Assembly: GCF_019048865.1 (NCBI RefSeq)
Contig: NZ_CP077604.1
Location: 2,480,001 to 2,544,000, forward strand
DNA: 64,000 nucleotides
From: Aquihabitans sp. G128
GTDB lineage: Bacteria; Actinomycetota; Acidimicrobiia; Acidimicrobiales; Iamiaceae
Direction: 5' to 3'
Part shown: in pieces, positions 54,250-63,993 of the stretch
Position numbering within the stretch: position 1 is the first letter of the stretch
Layout: each line of letters begins with the position of its first letter
Made by a program: the position numbers and the translations under genes
Notes under the pieces: generated by a model
The model's input: the letters and a program-made list of their open reading frames with translations, nothing else
What the model was told of the DNA's origin: nothing
Databases searched by the model: none

Positions 54250-55986
54250 ATGGACGTCAGCGCACCGACCGATGACCGCACCGCCCCGGCGGCGTGGGAC
54301 GCCGCCTCGGGCGAGCCCGACCCGCAGCGCTGGATCACCCTCGGCATCGTGATCATCGCCGTGGTGCTGATCGCCGTGGACATCTCGGTGCTCAACGTCT
54401 CGATCCCCACGATCCTGCGCGACCTCGACACCACCGTGCCGGCCCTGCAGTGGGTCATCACCGGGTACTCGCTCACCTTCGCCAGCCTGCTCATCATCGG
54501 CGGCCAGCTCGGTGACGTGTACGGCCACCGCCGCCTGTTCCTGATCGGCGTGACGCTGTTCGGCATCGGCTCGCTCATCGCCTCGCTGGCCCAGTCGGTG
54601 GGCGTGCTGATCCTGGGCGAGGCGGTGATCGAGGGCATGGGCGCGTCGCTGATGCTGCCGTCGACGCTGGCCATCCTCTCCACCACCTTCCAGGGCCGGG
54701 AGCGGGCGACGGCGTTCGCGGCGTGGGGCGCAACCACCGGCGCCGCGGTGGCGTTCGGCCCGGTGCTCGGCGGGTTCCTCACCACCAACTACTCGTGGCG
54801 GTGGTCGTTCCGCATCAACGTCGTGGTGGCCCCCGTCGCCGTGCTCGGCGCGCTGCTCTTCATGCGCAAGGGCGCCAAGGCCACGCGCCGCCCGGACCTC
54901 GACCTGCCCGGCGCCGCCATGATCGCCAGCGGCATGTTCCTGCTGGTGTTCTCGCTCAGCCAGGGCAGCGTCTACGGGTGGTTCGAGCCCATCAAGGCGT
55001 TCCACCTCGGCCCGTGGCTGCTCTGGCCCACCACCCGGCCACTGTCGATCACCGTGCTGACGCTGGTGGCGGCGGGGGTGATCCTCGCCTCGTTCGTCGT
55101 GGTCGAGCGGGCCATGGAGCGGCGCGGCACCCACCCGCTCTTCGAGTTCGGGCTGCTCCAGCACCGGTCGTTCCGCTACGGCCTGCTCACCGTGGTGATC
55201 CTGGCCATGGGCCAGCTCACCGTGCTGTTCGCCCTGCCGCTCTTCCTCCAGGAGTCCGAGCACCTCTCGGCGCAGGAGAACGGGCTGTGGCTGCTGCCGC
55301 TCGGGCTGGCGGTGATCGTCGGCGCCCAGATCGGCGGCCGCCTGACCCGGCGCATCAGCCCCACGGCGGTGGCCCGCCTGGGCCTGCTGTGCGAGAGCGC
55401 CGGCTCGATCCTGGTGGTCCTGTCGATCCGGCCAGGGCTCTCCTTCGCCAGCCTGCTCCCCGGCCTGGTGGTGTTCGGCGTGGGCATCGGCCTCGCCAGC
55501 TCGCAGCTCACCAACGTGATCCTCTCGGAGATCCCGGTGGCGAAGTCCGGCGTGGCCAGCGGCGCCAACTCCACCGCCCGCCAGATCGGCTCGGCGCTGG
55601 GCGGCGCGGTGATCGGCTCGCTGATCGCCGTGCGCACCACCAGCCACGCGGTCGCCGCCCTCAGGGCCGACCGCATCCTCTCGCCGGCCGTCCGGGACCG
55701 AGCCATCGGCGGCGTCCGCGCCGACGGCCCCAGCTTCTCCCCCGCCGAGGGCACCTCGAAGCTCGACGTCGCCCGCCTCGACTCGATCCTCAGCCACGCC
55801 CTCAGCGACGCCACCCGCACCGCCCTGCTCATGGGCACCGCCGTCGTCTTCGTCGGCGCCCTCCTCAGCTTCCTCATGCCGCGGGGCGAGCCGCTCCGAG
55901 CCAGCGAGTCCCAAGCCGAGACCCAAGCCGAGGCCTTCGAGTCCATCGACCCCATCGACAACGTTCCCGGAGCCGTCCTGGACTGA
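54250..55986 (+). CDS. DHA2 family MFS drug exporter
   Basis: A 578-residue, 14-TM transporter of the EmrB/QacA group. TM1 has VVLIAVDISVLNVSIPTIL with the D-x-S/T-V-x-N motif. Motif A is GQLGDVYGHRRLFLIG, and motif C in TM5 is GAAVAFGPVLGGFLTTN, followed by WRWSFRINVVV. The C-terminal tail is hydrophilic and long. It exports drugs or other hydrophobic compounds by proton antiport. TAGCGT upstream (about 54211) may be its -10, with a leader of about 33 bases. It is divergent from the hydrolase; a hairpin follows at 56282. Confidence 0.92.
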   Translation: MDVSAPTDDRTAPAAWDAASGEPDPQRWITLGIVIIAVVLIAVDISVLNVSIPTILRDLDTTVPALQWVITGYSLTFASLLIIGGQLGDVYGHRRLFLIGVTLFGIGSLIASLAQSVGVLILGEAVIEGMGASLMLPSTLAILSTTFQGRERATAFAAWGATTGAAVAFGPVLGGFLTTNYSWRWSFRINVVVAPVAVLGALLFMRKGAKATRRPDLDLPGAAMIASGMFLLVFSLSQGSVYGWFEPIKAFHLGPWLLWPTTRPLSITVLTLVAAGVILASFVVVERAMERRGTHPLFEFGLLQHRSFRYGLLTVVILAMGQLTVLFALPLFLQESEHLSAQENGLWLLPLGLAVIVGAQIGGRLTRRISPTAVARLGLLCESAGSILVVLSIRPGLSFASLLPGLVVFGVGIGLASSQLTNVILSEIPVAKSGVASGANSTARQIGSALGGAVIGSLIAVRTTSHAVAALRADRILSPAVRDRAIGGVRADGPSFSPAEGTSKLDVARLDSILSHALSDATRTALLMGTAVVFVGALLSFLMPRGEPLRASESQAETQAEAFESIDPIDNVPGAVLD

Positions 55987-56047
55987 GTCGCCTCCGAGAA
56001 GGTGCCGAGCGATGGCGGGCCCCGATCGGAGCCGCCTCCCGCCAAGG

Positions 56048-56229
56048 TCGCACCCAGCGACCGAGCGGCGAGCAGCGGCGTTCGCCGAAGGCGAGAGGGC
56101 CCGAGCGGCCCGGGCGAAGCGCAGCGAGCCCGAGAGCGGAAAGGACAGCGAACGATCGCCGACCCTCCAGCGACGAAGGAGCCGCACGACGAGGCAGCCG
56201 AGCCCCAGCGAGGCCCGCCGGAGGCCGGT
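56048..56229 (+). repeat. Interspersed ~185-bp repeat, copy A
   Basis: One of three same-strand copies (56048-56229, 58733-58918, 60417-60601). All start TCGCACCC, share GGCGTTCGCCG, GGGCCCGAGCGGCCCGGG and GACGAAGGAGCCGCACGACG, and end near CCGCCGGAGGCCGG. The copy lies in the 347-base gap between the DHA2 exporter and groEL, with no gene of its own. Confidence 0.85.
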
Positions 56230-56281
56230 GCGCGGCGACCAGACCACACGCGACGAACCGCCACGGCCGGACCCAACCCGC

Positions 56282-56314
56282 GACGAAGGCCGGCCCCCAG
56301 GGCCGGCCTTCGTC
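56282..56314. terminator. Bidirectional terminator between MFS and groEL
   Basis: GACGAAGGCCGGCCC and GGGCCGGCCTTCGTC form a perfect 15-bp stem with a three-base loop, 20 bases after the convergent groEL stop. Confidence 0.8.
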
Positions 56315-56333
56315 ATCTACGAGGGGTCAGACC

Positions 56334-57992
<1,659 letters not shown>

Positions 57993-58019
57993 TTAGCACT
58001 CTCACGAAGAGAGTGCTAA
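57993..58019. promoter_or_regulatory. CIRCE operator (HrcA)
   Basis: TTAGCACTC-N9-GAGTGCTAA is a perfect match to the CIRCE consensus, upstream of groEL. HrcA binds here and represses until heat or misfolded protein titrates GroEL. Confidence 0.95.
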
Positions 58020-58042
58020 CAGCAAACCACCTCAGCCGTTCG

Positions 58043-58069
58043 TTAGCAACCGCGGCCCGCGACTGCTAA
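58043..58069. promoter_or_regulatory. Second, degenerate CIRCE-like dyad
   Basis: TTAGCA-N15-TGCTAA keeps the outer six bases and exact spacing of CIRCE but replaces the inner CTC/GAG with ACC/GAC. It is 50 bases centre-to-centre from the perfect copy. It could be a weak HrcA site or a remnant. Confidence 0.5.
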
Positions 58070-58261
58070 CCCGCCACGCCGCTGCGTGGCACGACGACCA
58101 CGCTGCGCGCACGTAGGGCCGTTCGGCCCATCAACAGGCCGGCGGGCCGGGCCGATGGAGGGGGACCGTCGGATCGGCAACGACCGGCACGGCGCCACGG
58201 GTGCCGGTGGATCCGGGAGGGAGGCCACCGGCGCCCGGCGCCGCTCTGGGGGGAGCGCACC

Positions 58262-58287
58262 CGCCCGGCCCTGCAAGGGGCCGGGCG
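58262..58287. terminator. Terminator of cysO
   Basis: CGCCCGGCCC / GGGCCGGGCG, 10-bp perfect stem with a six-base loop, 17 bases downstream of the cysO stop on the minus strand. Confidence 0.65.
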
Positions 58288-58303
58288 ACCGTGCGCCCCA
58301 GGC

Positions 58304-58585
58304 TCAGCTGGCGCCGCCGGCGACGGCCGGGATGATCGAGACGGTGTCGCCGTCGGCCACCGGGGTGGCGAGGCCGTCGCGGAAGCGCACGTCGTCGTCG
58401 GCCACGTAGAGGTTCACGAACCGGCGCAGGCCGCCGTCGCCGTCGAGCAGGCGCTCCTTGAACCCGGGGTGGGCGCCCTCGAGCTGGTCCAGGACCTCGG
58501 AGACCGTGGTGCCGTCGACGGCGATCTCGGAGGCGCCGGCGGTGAGGGTGCGGAGGGTGGTGGGCACTCGGACGGTGACGCTCAT
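58304..58585 (-). CDS. cysO: CysO-type ubiquitin-like sulfur carrier (MoaD/ThiS family)
   Basis: A 93-residue ubiquitin-fold carrier closely matching CysO of mycobacteria in length and in segments such as RRFVNLYVADDDVRF and VADGDTVSIIPAVAGG. The C-terminal diglycine is normally thiocarboxylated and supplies sulfur for cysteine synthesis by CysM from O-phosphoserine, then released by Mec. Here two residues (AS) follow the GG, so processing would be needed. No cysM or mec gene adjoins. A terminator hairpin follows. Confidence 0.85.
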   Translation of the reverse strand: MSVTVRVPTTLRTLTAGASEIAVDGTTVSEVLDQLEGAHPGFKERLLDGDGGLRRFVNLYVADDDVRFRDGLATPVADGDTVSIIPAVAGGAS

Positions 58586-58708
58586 GGGACTCGGACCTCG
58601 GGGAAACGACGACCCCCGGCGACCACCGGGGCACGGGGCAGCGTAGTGACGAGACCACCGCCCTCCACACCTCGGGCGACACGCCGCCCCGCACCCCGGA
58701 CGGCGGCG

Positions 58709-59936
58709 CTAGCCAGATGCCGACCGGCCGGTTCGCACCCCGCGACCGAGCATCGAGGCGCGGCGTTCGCCGGAGGCGAGCGGGCCCGAGCGGCCCGGGA
58801 CGACGCGAAGCGAGTCCCGAGAGCGGGAGGGAAGAGCGAACGATCGCCGACCCTCGAGCGACGAAGGAGCCGCACGACGAGGCAACCGAGCCCCAGGCGA
58901 GGTCCGCCGGAGGCCGGCGAGCAGCGGAGGGGTCGAGCGCGACCGAACGCTCAGGCAGGCCGGAGCGACGCGAGCGGGGGGGCGCTCGTGCATGGCGAGG
59001 GGCAGGGGGTCCTTGCCGGGTCGGCGGAGGGTGGCGGGGCCCGGGGGGCGGAGGCCGGCGCGGTCGAGGATGGCCTGGCTGACGGCGAGGGCCTGGGGGC
59101 CGAGCTCGTCGAGCGTGCGGTTGCGGTGGTGGCGGACGCCGAGGTCGACTTGGGCGAGGCCGCCGATGCCGACCGTCCGGAAGGCGTCGATCAGCAGGGC
59201 GACGTCGACGCCGTAGCCGACCACGAAGGGCAGCCGCTCGAGCAGGTCGCGCCGGCCGGCGTACTCGCCGCCGAGCGGCTGGGCGACGTCGGAGAGCTCG
59301 GGGAAGAACTGCGAGAGCAGCGGGCGGGCCAGCAGCTCGGTGACCCGGCCGCCGCCCACGCCGTCGGCCTCGGGGCGGTGGTAGTGGCCCTTCACGAACG
59401 ACGTGCCGGGGTCGGTCAGCAGGGGGCCGAGGAGGCCGAGGATGAAGCCGGGGTCGAACTTCGAGAATGTCGGCATCGACCCAGACCACGAGGTCGCCGG
59501 TGGACTCGTGGACCGACTTCCAGAGCGCTTCGCCCTTGCCATGGCCCTCGCCGAAGTCGGCGAGCACGGCGCTGGCGTCGACCACGCGGGCGCCGGCGGC
59601 GGTGGCCACCGCCGCGGTGGCGTCGGTGGAGTGGTCGTCGACGACCACCACCTCGTCGACCAGCGGTGCGCCGTCGACCAGCGCCGCCCGGATGGCGGCC
59701 ACCACCGAGCCGACGGTGGCCTCCTCGTTGCGGGCCGGCAGGCAGACCGAGATGGTCAGGCCCGTGCGGGCCTTGGCCGCCAGCAGGCTGGCCACCGTGA
59801 AGGCGCCGGCGGGGTACGACGCCAACCCCCGTCCGCTCATGGCCGCCATCGTCACGGGTTCGTCGAACGGGAGCAAGACGGCCACCTCCTCCGCGTCGGT
59901 CAGGGGGGCGGACCGTTCATCGAGGTGCAGGCTCAT
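58709..59936 (-). CDS. gpgS: Glucosyl-3-phosphoglycerate synthase-like (frameshifted; C-terminus runs into repeat B)
   Basis: A GT-A/GT81 enzyme of the methylglucose lipopolysaccharide and glucosylglycerate pathway. It reads LTISVCLPARNEEATVGSVV, VVVVDDHSTDATAAVATAAG and GEALWKSVHESTGDLVVWVD. After a one-base shift (extra A in AA at 59466-59467) it continues KFDPGFILGLLGPLLTDPG, GGRVTELLARPLLSQF, AQPLGGEYAGRRDLL and LGVRHHRNRTLDELGP. Homology ends at LAMHERPPARV near 58970, but the frame stays open through the interspersed repeat for about 80 residues more. Restored length is about 408, against about 320 for homologues. TACCGT lies six bases before ATG 59936. Confidence 0.85.
58733..58918 (+). 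repeat. Interspersed ~185-bp repeat, copy B
   Basis: Second copy, with GGCGTTCGCCGGAGGCGAGC, GGGCCCGAGCGGCCCGGG and GACGAAGGAGCCGCACGACG. It lies at the 3' end of the gpgS frame, which reads through it on the minus strand. The gap 58586-58732 holds nothing else I can recognise. Confidence 0.85.
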
Positions 59937-60039
59937 GCTGGGACGGTACGGAAGCGACGTGACGACGCGATTTCGCCGCCGTGAAGCGGTTCCAACGCCT
60001 ACCTGTCGTCTCGCCGGCTGGCCGGTTGCCCGGGCCGGG

Positions 60040-60324
60040 TCAGGCGGTGACCTCGACGCCCTTCCAGAAGGCCACGCGGTCCTTGATCTCCGCGGCCGCC
60101 TCCTTCGGGGCCGGGTAGTACCAGGCGGCGCCACTGTTGACCTCGCCGTCGACCACGACGTCGTAGTAGCTGGCGGTGCCCTTCCAGGGGCACACCGTCG
60201 TGGTGTCGTTCGGGGCCAGCAGCTCCGCCTTCACCGAGTCGAGGGGGAAGTACTGGTTGCCCTCGACCACCACCGTGTCTTCGCTCTCCGCCACCACGGT
60301 CCCGTTCCACGTCGCTCGCGCCAT
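60040..60324 (-). CDS. DUF427 domain protein
   Basis: A 94-residue protein, full length for a single DUF427 domain: ATWNGTVVAESEDTVVVEGN, the central YFPLDSV, TTTVCPWKGTASYYDVVVDG and AAWYYPAPKEAAAEIKDRVAF. The Cys-Pro-x-K-G-x-A-x-Y segment is invariant in the family. The function of DUF427 is unknown. GAGGAGC lies seven bases before the ATG. It is independent, 100 bases from the divergent gpgS promoter region, and followed upstream by repeat C. Confidence 0.92.
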   Translation of the reverse strand: MARATWNGTVVAESEDTVVVEGNQYFPLDSVKAELLAPNDTTTVCPWKGTASYYDVVVDGEVNSGAAWYYPAPKEAAAEIKDRVAFWKGVEVTA

Positions 60325-60416
60325 CGTTTCGCTCCTCGATCGGTTGGTTTGCCTCGCTGGCTCCAACCCCTGGGCCGCGCAGGGTGTTCCCGCACAGAGG
60401 GCAGGGGCGGGGTGGC

Positions 60417-60601
60417 TCGCACCCAGCGCCAGAGCGGCGAGCCAGCGGCGTTCGCCGGAGGCGAAACGGGCCCGAGCGGCCCGGGCGAAGCGAAGCGAGC
60501 CCGAGAGCGGGAGGAAGAGCGAGCGATCGCCGACCCTCGCGCGACGAAGGAGCCGCACGACGAGGCAGCGGAGGCGCCAGCCGGAGCCCGCCGGAGGCCG
60601 G
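60417..60601 (+). repeat. Interspersed ~185-bp repeat, copy C
   Basis: Third copy, in the 320-base gap between DUF427 and gadB. It shares the palindromic GGGCCCGAGCGGCCCGGG core and the GACGAAGGAGCCGCACGACG block. No gene or promoter is evident in 60325-60416. Confidence 0.85.
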
Positions 60602-60644
60602 TGACCGGCAAGACGGTCGAACGCGACGCTCCAGGGAGCCAGCC

Positions 60645-62033
60645 CTAGTGGTGGAACCCCTCGTCGGCCGGCGTGGTGGACAGGACGGCGCTCGGGAGGA
60701 CGCGGACCAGGTCCTCCACCAGGAGGTCGGCGAGGTCGTGGCCGAAGCCGTTGCGGACGACGATGCGCAGGACGGCGAGGTCTTCTCGGTCGGCGGGGAA
60801 GGTGTAGGCGGGGACCTGCCAGCCGCGCTGGCGGAGGGCGGCGGAGACGTCGAAGACCGTCAGGTCGTCGACGCCGTCGGCGATGCGGAAGGCGAAGACG
60901 GGGAGCTCGCTGCCGTCGGTCAGGAGGGTGAAGGGGCCCAGCTCGGCGATCCGCGACGCCAGCCGCACGGCGACGTCGCGGGCGTACTGCTGGACGCGGC
61001 GGTAGCCGTCGAAGCCCAGGCGGACGAACTGGTAGTACTGCGCCACCACCTGGGCGCCGGGGCGGGAGAAGTTGAGGGCGAAGGTGGGCATCTCGCCGCC
61101 GAGGTAGTTGACCTTGAACACCAGCTCCTCGGGGAGCGAGGCGGCGTCGCGCCAGACGATCCAGCCCACCCCGGGGTACACCAGGCCGTACTTGTGGCCC
61201 GAGGTGTTGATGGAGGCCACCCGGGGCAGCTGGAAGTCCCACGCCAGGTCGGGGTCGACGAAGGGGGCGATCATGGCGCCGGACGCGCCGTCGACGTGCA
61301 CGGGCACGTCGACGCCCGACCGGTCGTGCAGATCGTCGAGGGCGGCGCAGATCTCGGCGACCGGTTCGTAGCTGCCGTCGAAGGTCGAGCCGAGGATGGC
61401 CACCACGCCGATCGTGTTCTCGTCGCACCGGGCGACCGCGCCCTCGGCGGTGAGGTGGAAGGTGTCGCCGTCCATGGGCACGAGGCGGGGCTCGACGTCC
61501 CAGTAGCGGGCGAACTTCTCCCAGCAGACCTGCACGTTGACGCCCATGACGATGTTGGGGCGGTCGGTGGGGAGGCCGGCGGCGCGGCGACGGGCCCGCC
61601 ACCGGCGCAGCAGGGCGAGGCCGGCGAGCATGGCGGCCTCGCTCGACCCGGTGGTGGAGCAGCCGGTGGCCGCTTCGGCGTCGTCCGGATCGGCGCCCGG
61701 CGCGTGCCACAGGCGGGCCAGGATGTTGACGCAGCGAGCCTCGAGCGCCGCGGTCTGCGGGTACTCGTCCTTGTCGATCATGTTCTTGTCGGCGCACTCG
61801 GCCATGAGCCGCTGGGCCGCCGGCTCCATCCACGTGGTCACGAACGTGGCCAGGTTCAGGCGGGCGTTGCCGTCGAGCATGAGCTCGTCGTGCACCAGCT
61901 GGTAGGCGACCTCGGGGTCGAGGCCGCCGTCGGCGAGCTGGTTGCGGGGCACGCTCCCCCGCTGGTCCTCGCCGACGAACACCGGGTTGATCCCGATGCG
62001 GTCGGCGTCATCGCCCATGGGGGTCAGCGGCAC
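60645..62033 (-). CDS. gadB: Glutamate decarboxylase
   Basis: A 462-residue PLP enzyme, usual length for bacterial Gad. The start GTG 62033 has GGGAGG seven bases upstream. It begins with INPVFVGEDQRGSVPRN; the substrate region is NLATFVTTWMEPAAQRLM, the cofactor region GCSTTGSSEAAMLAGLALL, VHVDGASGAMIAPFVDP holds the Asp that binds the PLP nitrogen, and the Schiff-base Lys is in SINTSGHKYGLVYPG. It converts L-glutamate to GABA and CO2, consuming a proton. No glutamate/GABA antiporter adjoins, so a metabolic or pH role is possible. It precedes repeat C. Confidence 0.93.
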   Translation of the reverse strand: MPLTPMGDDADRIGINPVFVGEDQRGSVPRNQLADGGLDPEVAYQLVHDELMLDGNARLNLATFVTTWMEPAAQRLMAECADKNMIDKDEYPQTAALEARCVNILARLWHAPGADPDDAEAATGCSTTGSSEAAMLAGLALLRRWRARRRAAGLPTDRPNIVMGVNVQVCWEKFARYWDVEPRLVPMDGDTFHLTAEGAVARCDENTIGVVAILGSTFDGSYEPVAEICAALDDLHDRSGVDVPVHVDGASGAMIAPFVDPDLAWDFQLPRVASINTSGHKYGLVYPGVGWIVWRDAASLPEELVFKVNYLGGEMPTFALNFSRPGAQVVAQYYQFVRLGFDGYRRVQQYARDVAVRLASRIAELGPFTLLTDGSELPVFAFRIADGVDDLTVFDVSAALRQRGWQVPAYTFPADREDLAVLRIVVRNGFGHDLADLLVEDLVRVLPSAVLSTTPADEGFHH

Positions 62034-62106
62034 GGTGGAACCTCCCGGCGACGGGCGGGCGCCCGCCGGCTCGGCGACCGTACCGGTGCGTCGGCTCCGG
62101 GGTCGG

Positions 62107-62490
62107 TCAGGCGGGGGCGGCGCCGTGGGCCGCCACGGCCACCTGGTGGGCGCCGAGGCCCCGTTCGCCCACGAGGTGCTCCCGGATGCGCTCGGCGACG
62201 GCGGGCGCCGCGGCCACCCAGATGCGACCGTCGCCGTGGGGCAGGTGCAGGCGCCGGACCTCGGCCTCCAGGGCGGCGCCCGCCGGGCCGGCCCCGCCCT
62301 CCAACCAGGTGGTGATGAGCCGGGCCGGCGACGTGAGGTCGACGCGCTCGGCGTCGGTGGCCACCTCGGCCACGACGTGGACCGTGCGCCCCGCCGGCAG
62401 CGTGGCCAGCACCGCCTCGACGGCCGCCAGCGCGGCGCCGTCGCCCACCACGACGAACCAGGGGGCATCGGGGTCGGGCTGGTAGGCCAC
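62107..62490 (-). CDS. Stand-alone SIP (siderophore-interacting protein) C-terminal domain
   Basis: A 127-residue protein matching only the NAD(P)-binding half of SIP flavoreductases: WFVVVGDGAALAAVEAVLAT, TSPARLITTWLEGGAGPAGA and RIWVAAAPAVAERIREHLVG. The FAD-binding N-terminal half is absent, and no other ORF there supplies it. Stand-alone SIP domains may bind NAD(P)H or act with a partner. GTG 62490 is 8 bases after the YqeY stop, so both are cotranscribed. Confidence 0.7.
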   Translation of the reverse strand: MAYQPDPDAPWFVVVGDGAALAAVEAVLATLPAGRTVHVVAEVATDAERVDLTSPARLITTWLEGGAGPAGAALEAEVRRLHLPHGDGRIWVAAAPAVAERIREHLVGERGLGAHQVAVAAHGAAPA

Positions 62491-62498
62491 GGTGGGGC

Positions 62499-62951
62499 TC
62501 AGCCGCCGGTCAGGCGGGCCTTGACCAAGGCCGAGACGGCCTTGCCGTCGGCCTGGCCGCCGACCTTGGCCATGGCGGCCTTCATGGCCAGGCCCATCTG
62601 CGACGGCTCGGAGAAGCCGCCCTCGGCGAGGGCGGCGTCGACCAGCGCGGCCAGGTCCTCGTCGGTGATCTTCGCCGGCAGGTAGCGGGCCAGGATGTCC
62701 CGCTCGGCGAGCTCCTTGGCGGCGCTCTCGGCCCGGCCGCCGTCGGCGAAGGCCTGGGCCGCCTCGTCGCGGCGCTTGGCCTCCTTGGCGATGATGGCGA
62801 GCACGTCGTCGTCGCTGAGCTCGCGGGACTCGTCGCCCGAGACCCGGGCCTCCTTGATGCCGGCGAGGGCCATGCGCAGCACCGAGGTGGCGAGCTGGTC
62901 GCGGGACTTCATGGCGGCGGTCAGGTCGGACTGGATCTGCTCGGCGAGCAT
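62499..62951 (-). CDS. GatB/YqeY domain protein
   Basis: A 150-residue YqeY-like protein: LAEQIQSDLTAAMKSRDQLA, RDILARYLPAKITDEDLAAL and the end GLAMKAAMAKVGGQADGKAV, the helical tRNA-binding type domain shared with the GatB C-terminus. It is a predicted tRNA amidotransferase-related or tRNA-binding protein of uncertain role. ATG 62951 with GGGAGA six bases before is preferred over the longer frame from 62981. It is cotranscribed with the SIP gene. Confidence 0.92.
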   Translation of the reverse strand: MLAEQIQSDLTAAMKSRDQLATSVLRMALAGIKEARVSGDESRELSDDDVLAIIAKEAKRRDEAAQAFADGGRAESAAKELAERDILARYLPAKITDEDLAALVDAALAEGGFSEPSQMGLAMKAAMAKVGGQADGKAVSALVKARLTGG

Positions 62952-63015
62952 CGGTGTTCTCCCACGTTCGTGTCGGACCACTGTGGCCCATGGCGGCGGC
63001 GCCCGACGCCTCGGT

Positions 63016-63993
63016 TCAGCGCCAGTGCAGCCACCGGCCGTGGGGGTCGGCCTGGGCCACGACCTCGGTGCCGCCCCGCACCACCTGGAAGTGGGTGCCC
63101 GTGCGCCCGGTCGGGGGCGGGGTGGCGGGGTCGGCGTCCGGCAGCACGCCGGGGGCCTCGCCCGCCAGCCAGACCACCTCGGGGCGGGCGGCCAGGACGT
63201 CGGCGAAGCGGCGGCGAGGCTCGGCCGGGAGGTAGTTGAGCACCGCGGTGTGGATCACCACCGGCGTGGCGCCTGCCGGCACCTCGTCGAGCAGCGGGCC
63301 CACCTCGTCGACGAGGTCCCCGGCCACGAGGCGGGGCGGATCGGCGGCGGCGATCGCCGCCGCGGCGAGCAGGCGCGCCCGACGGTCCTCGTGCTCGGGC
63401 CACACGCAGGCCTCAAGCCAGGCCAGGTGGTCCGGGTCGGTGACGTCGAGGGGGTTGAGGTCGATCCCGGCCCGCCACGCCACCTCCGGCACCCGCTCCG
63501 GGAACGGGACCGGGCCGGACGCCTCGACCTCCAGGCGCACCGTCGACGCCGGGCCGGCGGGCTCGTGCACCGTGGTGCCGCCGGGGCCGGAGCGGTAGGC
63601 GTAGGCGTAGCGATCCGGCTGCAGGCAGAGTCCCGCGGAGGCCCCGACCTCGACCAGCGCCAGCGGCTGGGGCAGCGCCGAGAGGAGCGGCAGCAGGGTG
63701 GCGCACCGGGCGACCTCGTTGGTCTGGGTGGATCGCTCGGCCATGGTGGCCGCCACCTGGTCCCACCCGTCGAGCACGAAGGCGCGGAACGCCGGCCAGG
63801 TGCCGACGGGGCCGCCGAGGAAGCGGACCGCGGCGAAGAGGAGGTTGGGCTGGCGCTTGGCGCCGGGCAGGGCGTCGAGCCGGCCGACCACCTCGGGGTC
63901 GTCGGCGACCGCCAGGGCGAGTCGCTCGTAGGTGGGCGAGGACCCCGCCGCCTCGTGCTCGCCGAACCACCGGTACCACTGCGCCGTGTCCAC
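63016..63993 (-). CDS. DUF2332 family protein
   Basis: A protein of at least 325 residues, starting at GTG 63993 or upstream of the window (the frame is open to the edge). It has the DUF2332 pattern: QPNLLFAAVRFLGG, ALVEVGASAGLCLQPDRYAY (a GxxxG/A-x-L Rossmann-like nucleotide site), AGIDLNPLDVTDPDHLAWLE and VVIHTAVLNYLPAEPRRRF. The family is methyltransferase-like but unassigned. GGAG lies immediately before the GTG, too close for a ribosome site, so the true start may lie just outside. Confidence 0.85.
   Translation of the reverse strand: MDTAQWYRWFGEHEAAGSSPTYERLALAVADDPEVVGRLDALPGAKRQPNLLFAAVRFLGGPVGTWPAFRAFVLDGWDQVAATMAERSTQTNEVARCATLLPLLSALPQPLALVEVGASAGLCLQPDRYAYAYRSGPGGTTVHEPAGPASTVRLEVEASGPVPFPERVPEVAWRAGIDLNPLDVTDPDHLAWLEACVWPEHEDRRARLLAAAAIAAADPPRLVAGDLVDEVGPLLDEVPAGATPVVIHTAVLNYLPAEPRRRFADVLAARPEVVWLAGEAPGVLPDADPATPPPTGRTGTHFQVVRGGTEVVAQADPHGRWLHWR

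Noticed and set aside
58076..58112. CACGCTGCGCG-like sequence near groEL resembling the surface-gene dyad
   Set aside because: It is only a partial match, lacks the TTGCCA and CACCCTCCGTA context, and sits in a GC-rich gap where such matches arise by chance.
60325..60644. Small frames reading through repeat C
   Set aside because: They coincide with the interspersed repeat and show no conserved domain or ribosome site.
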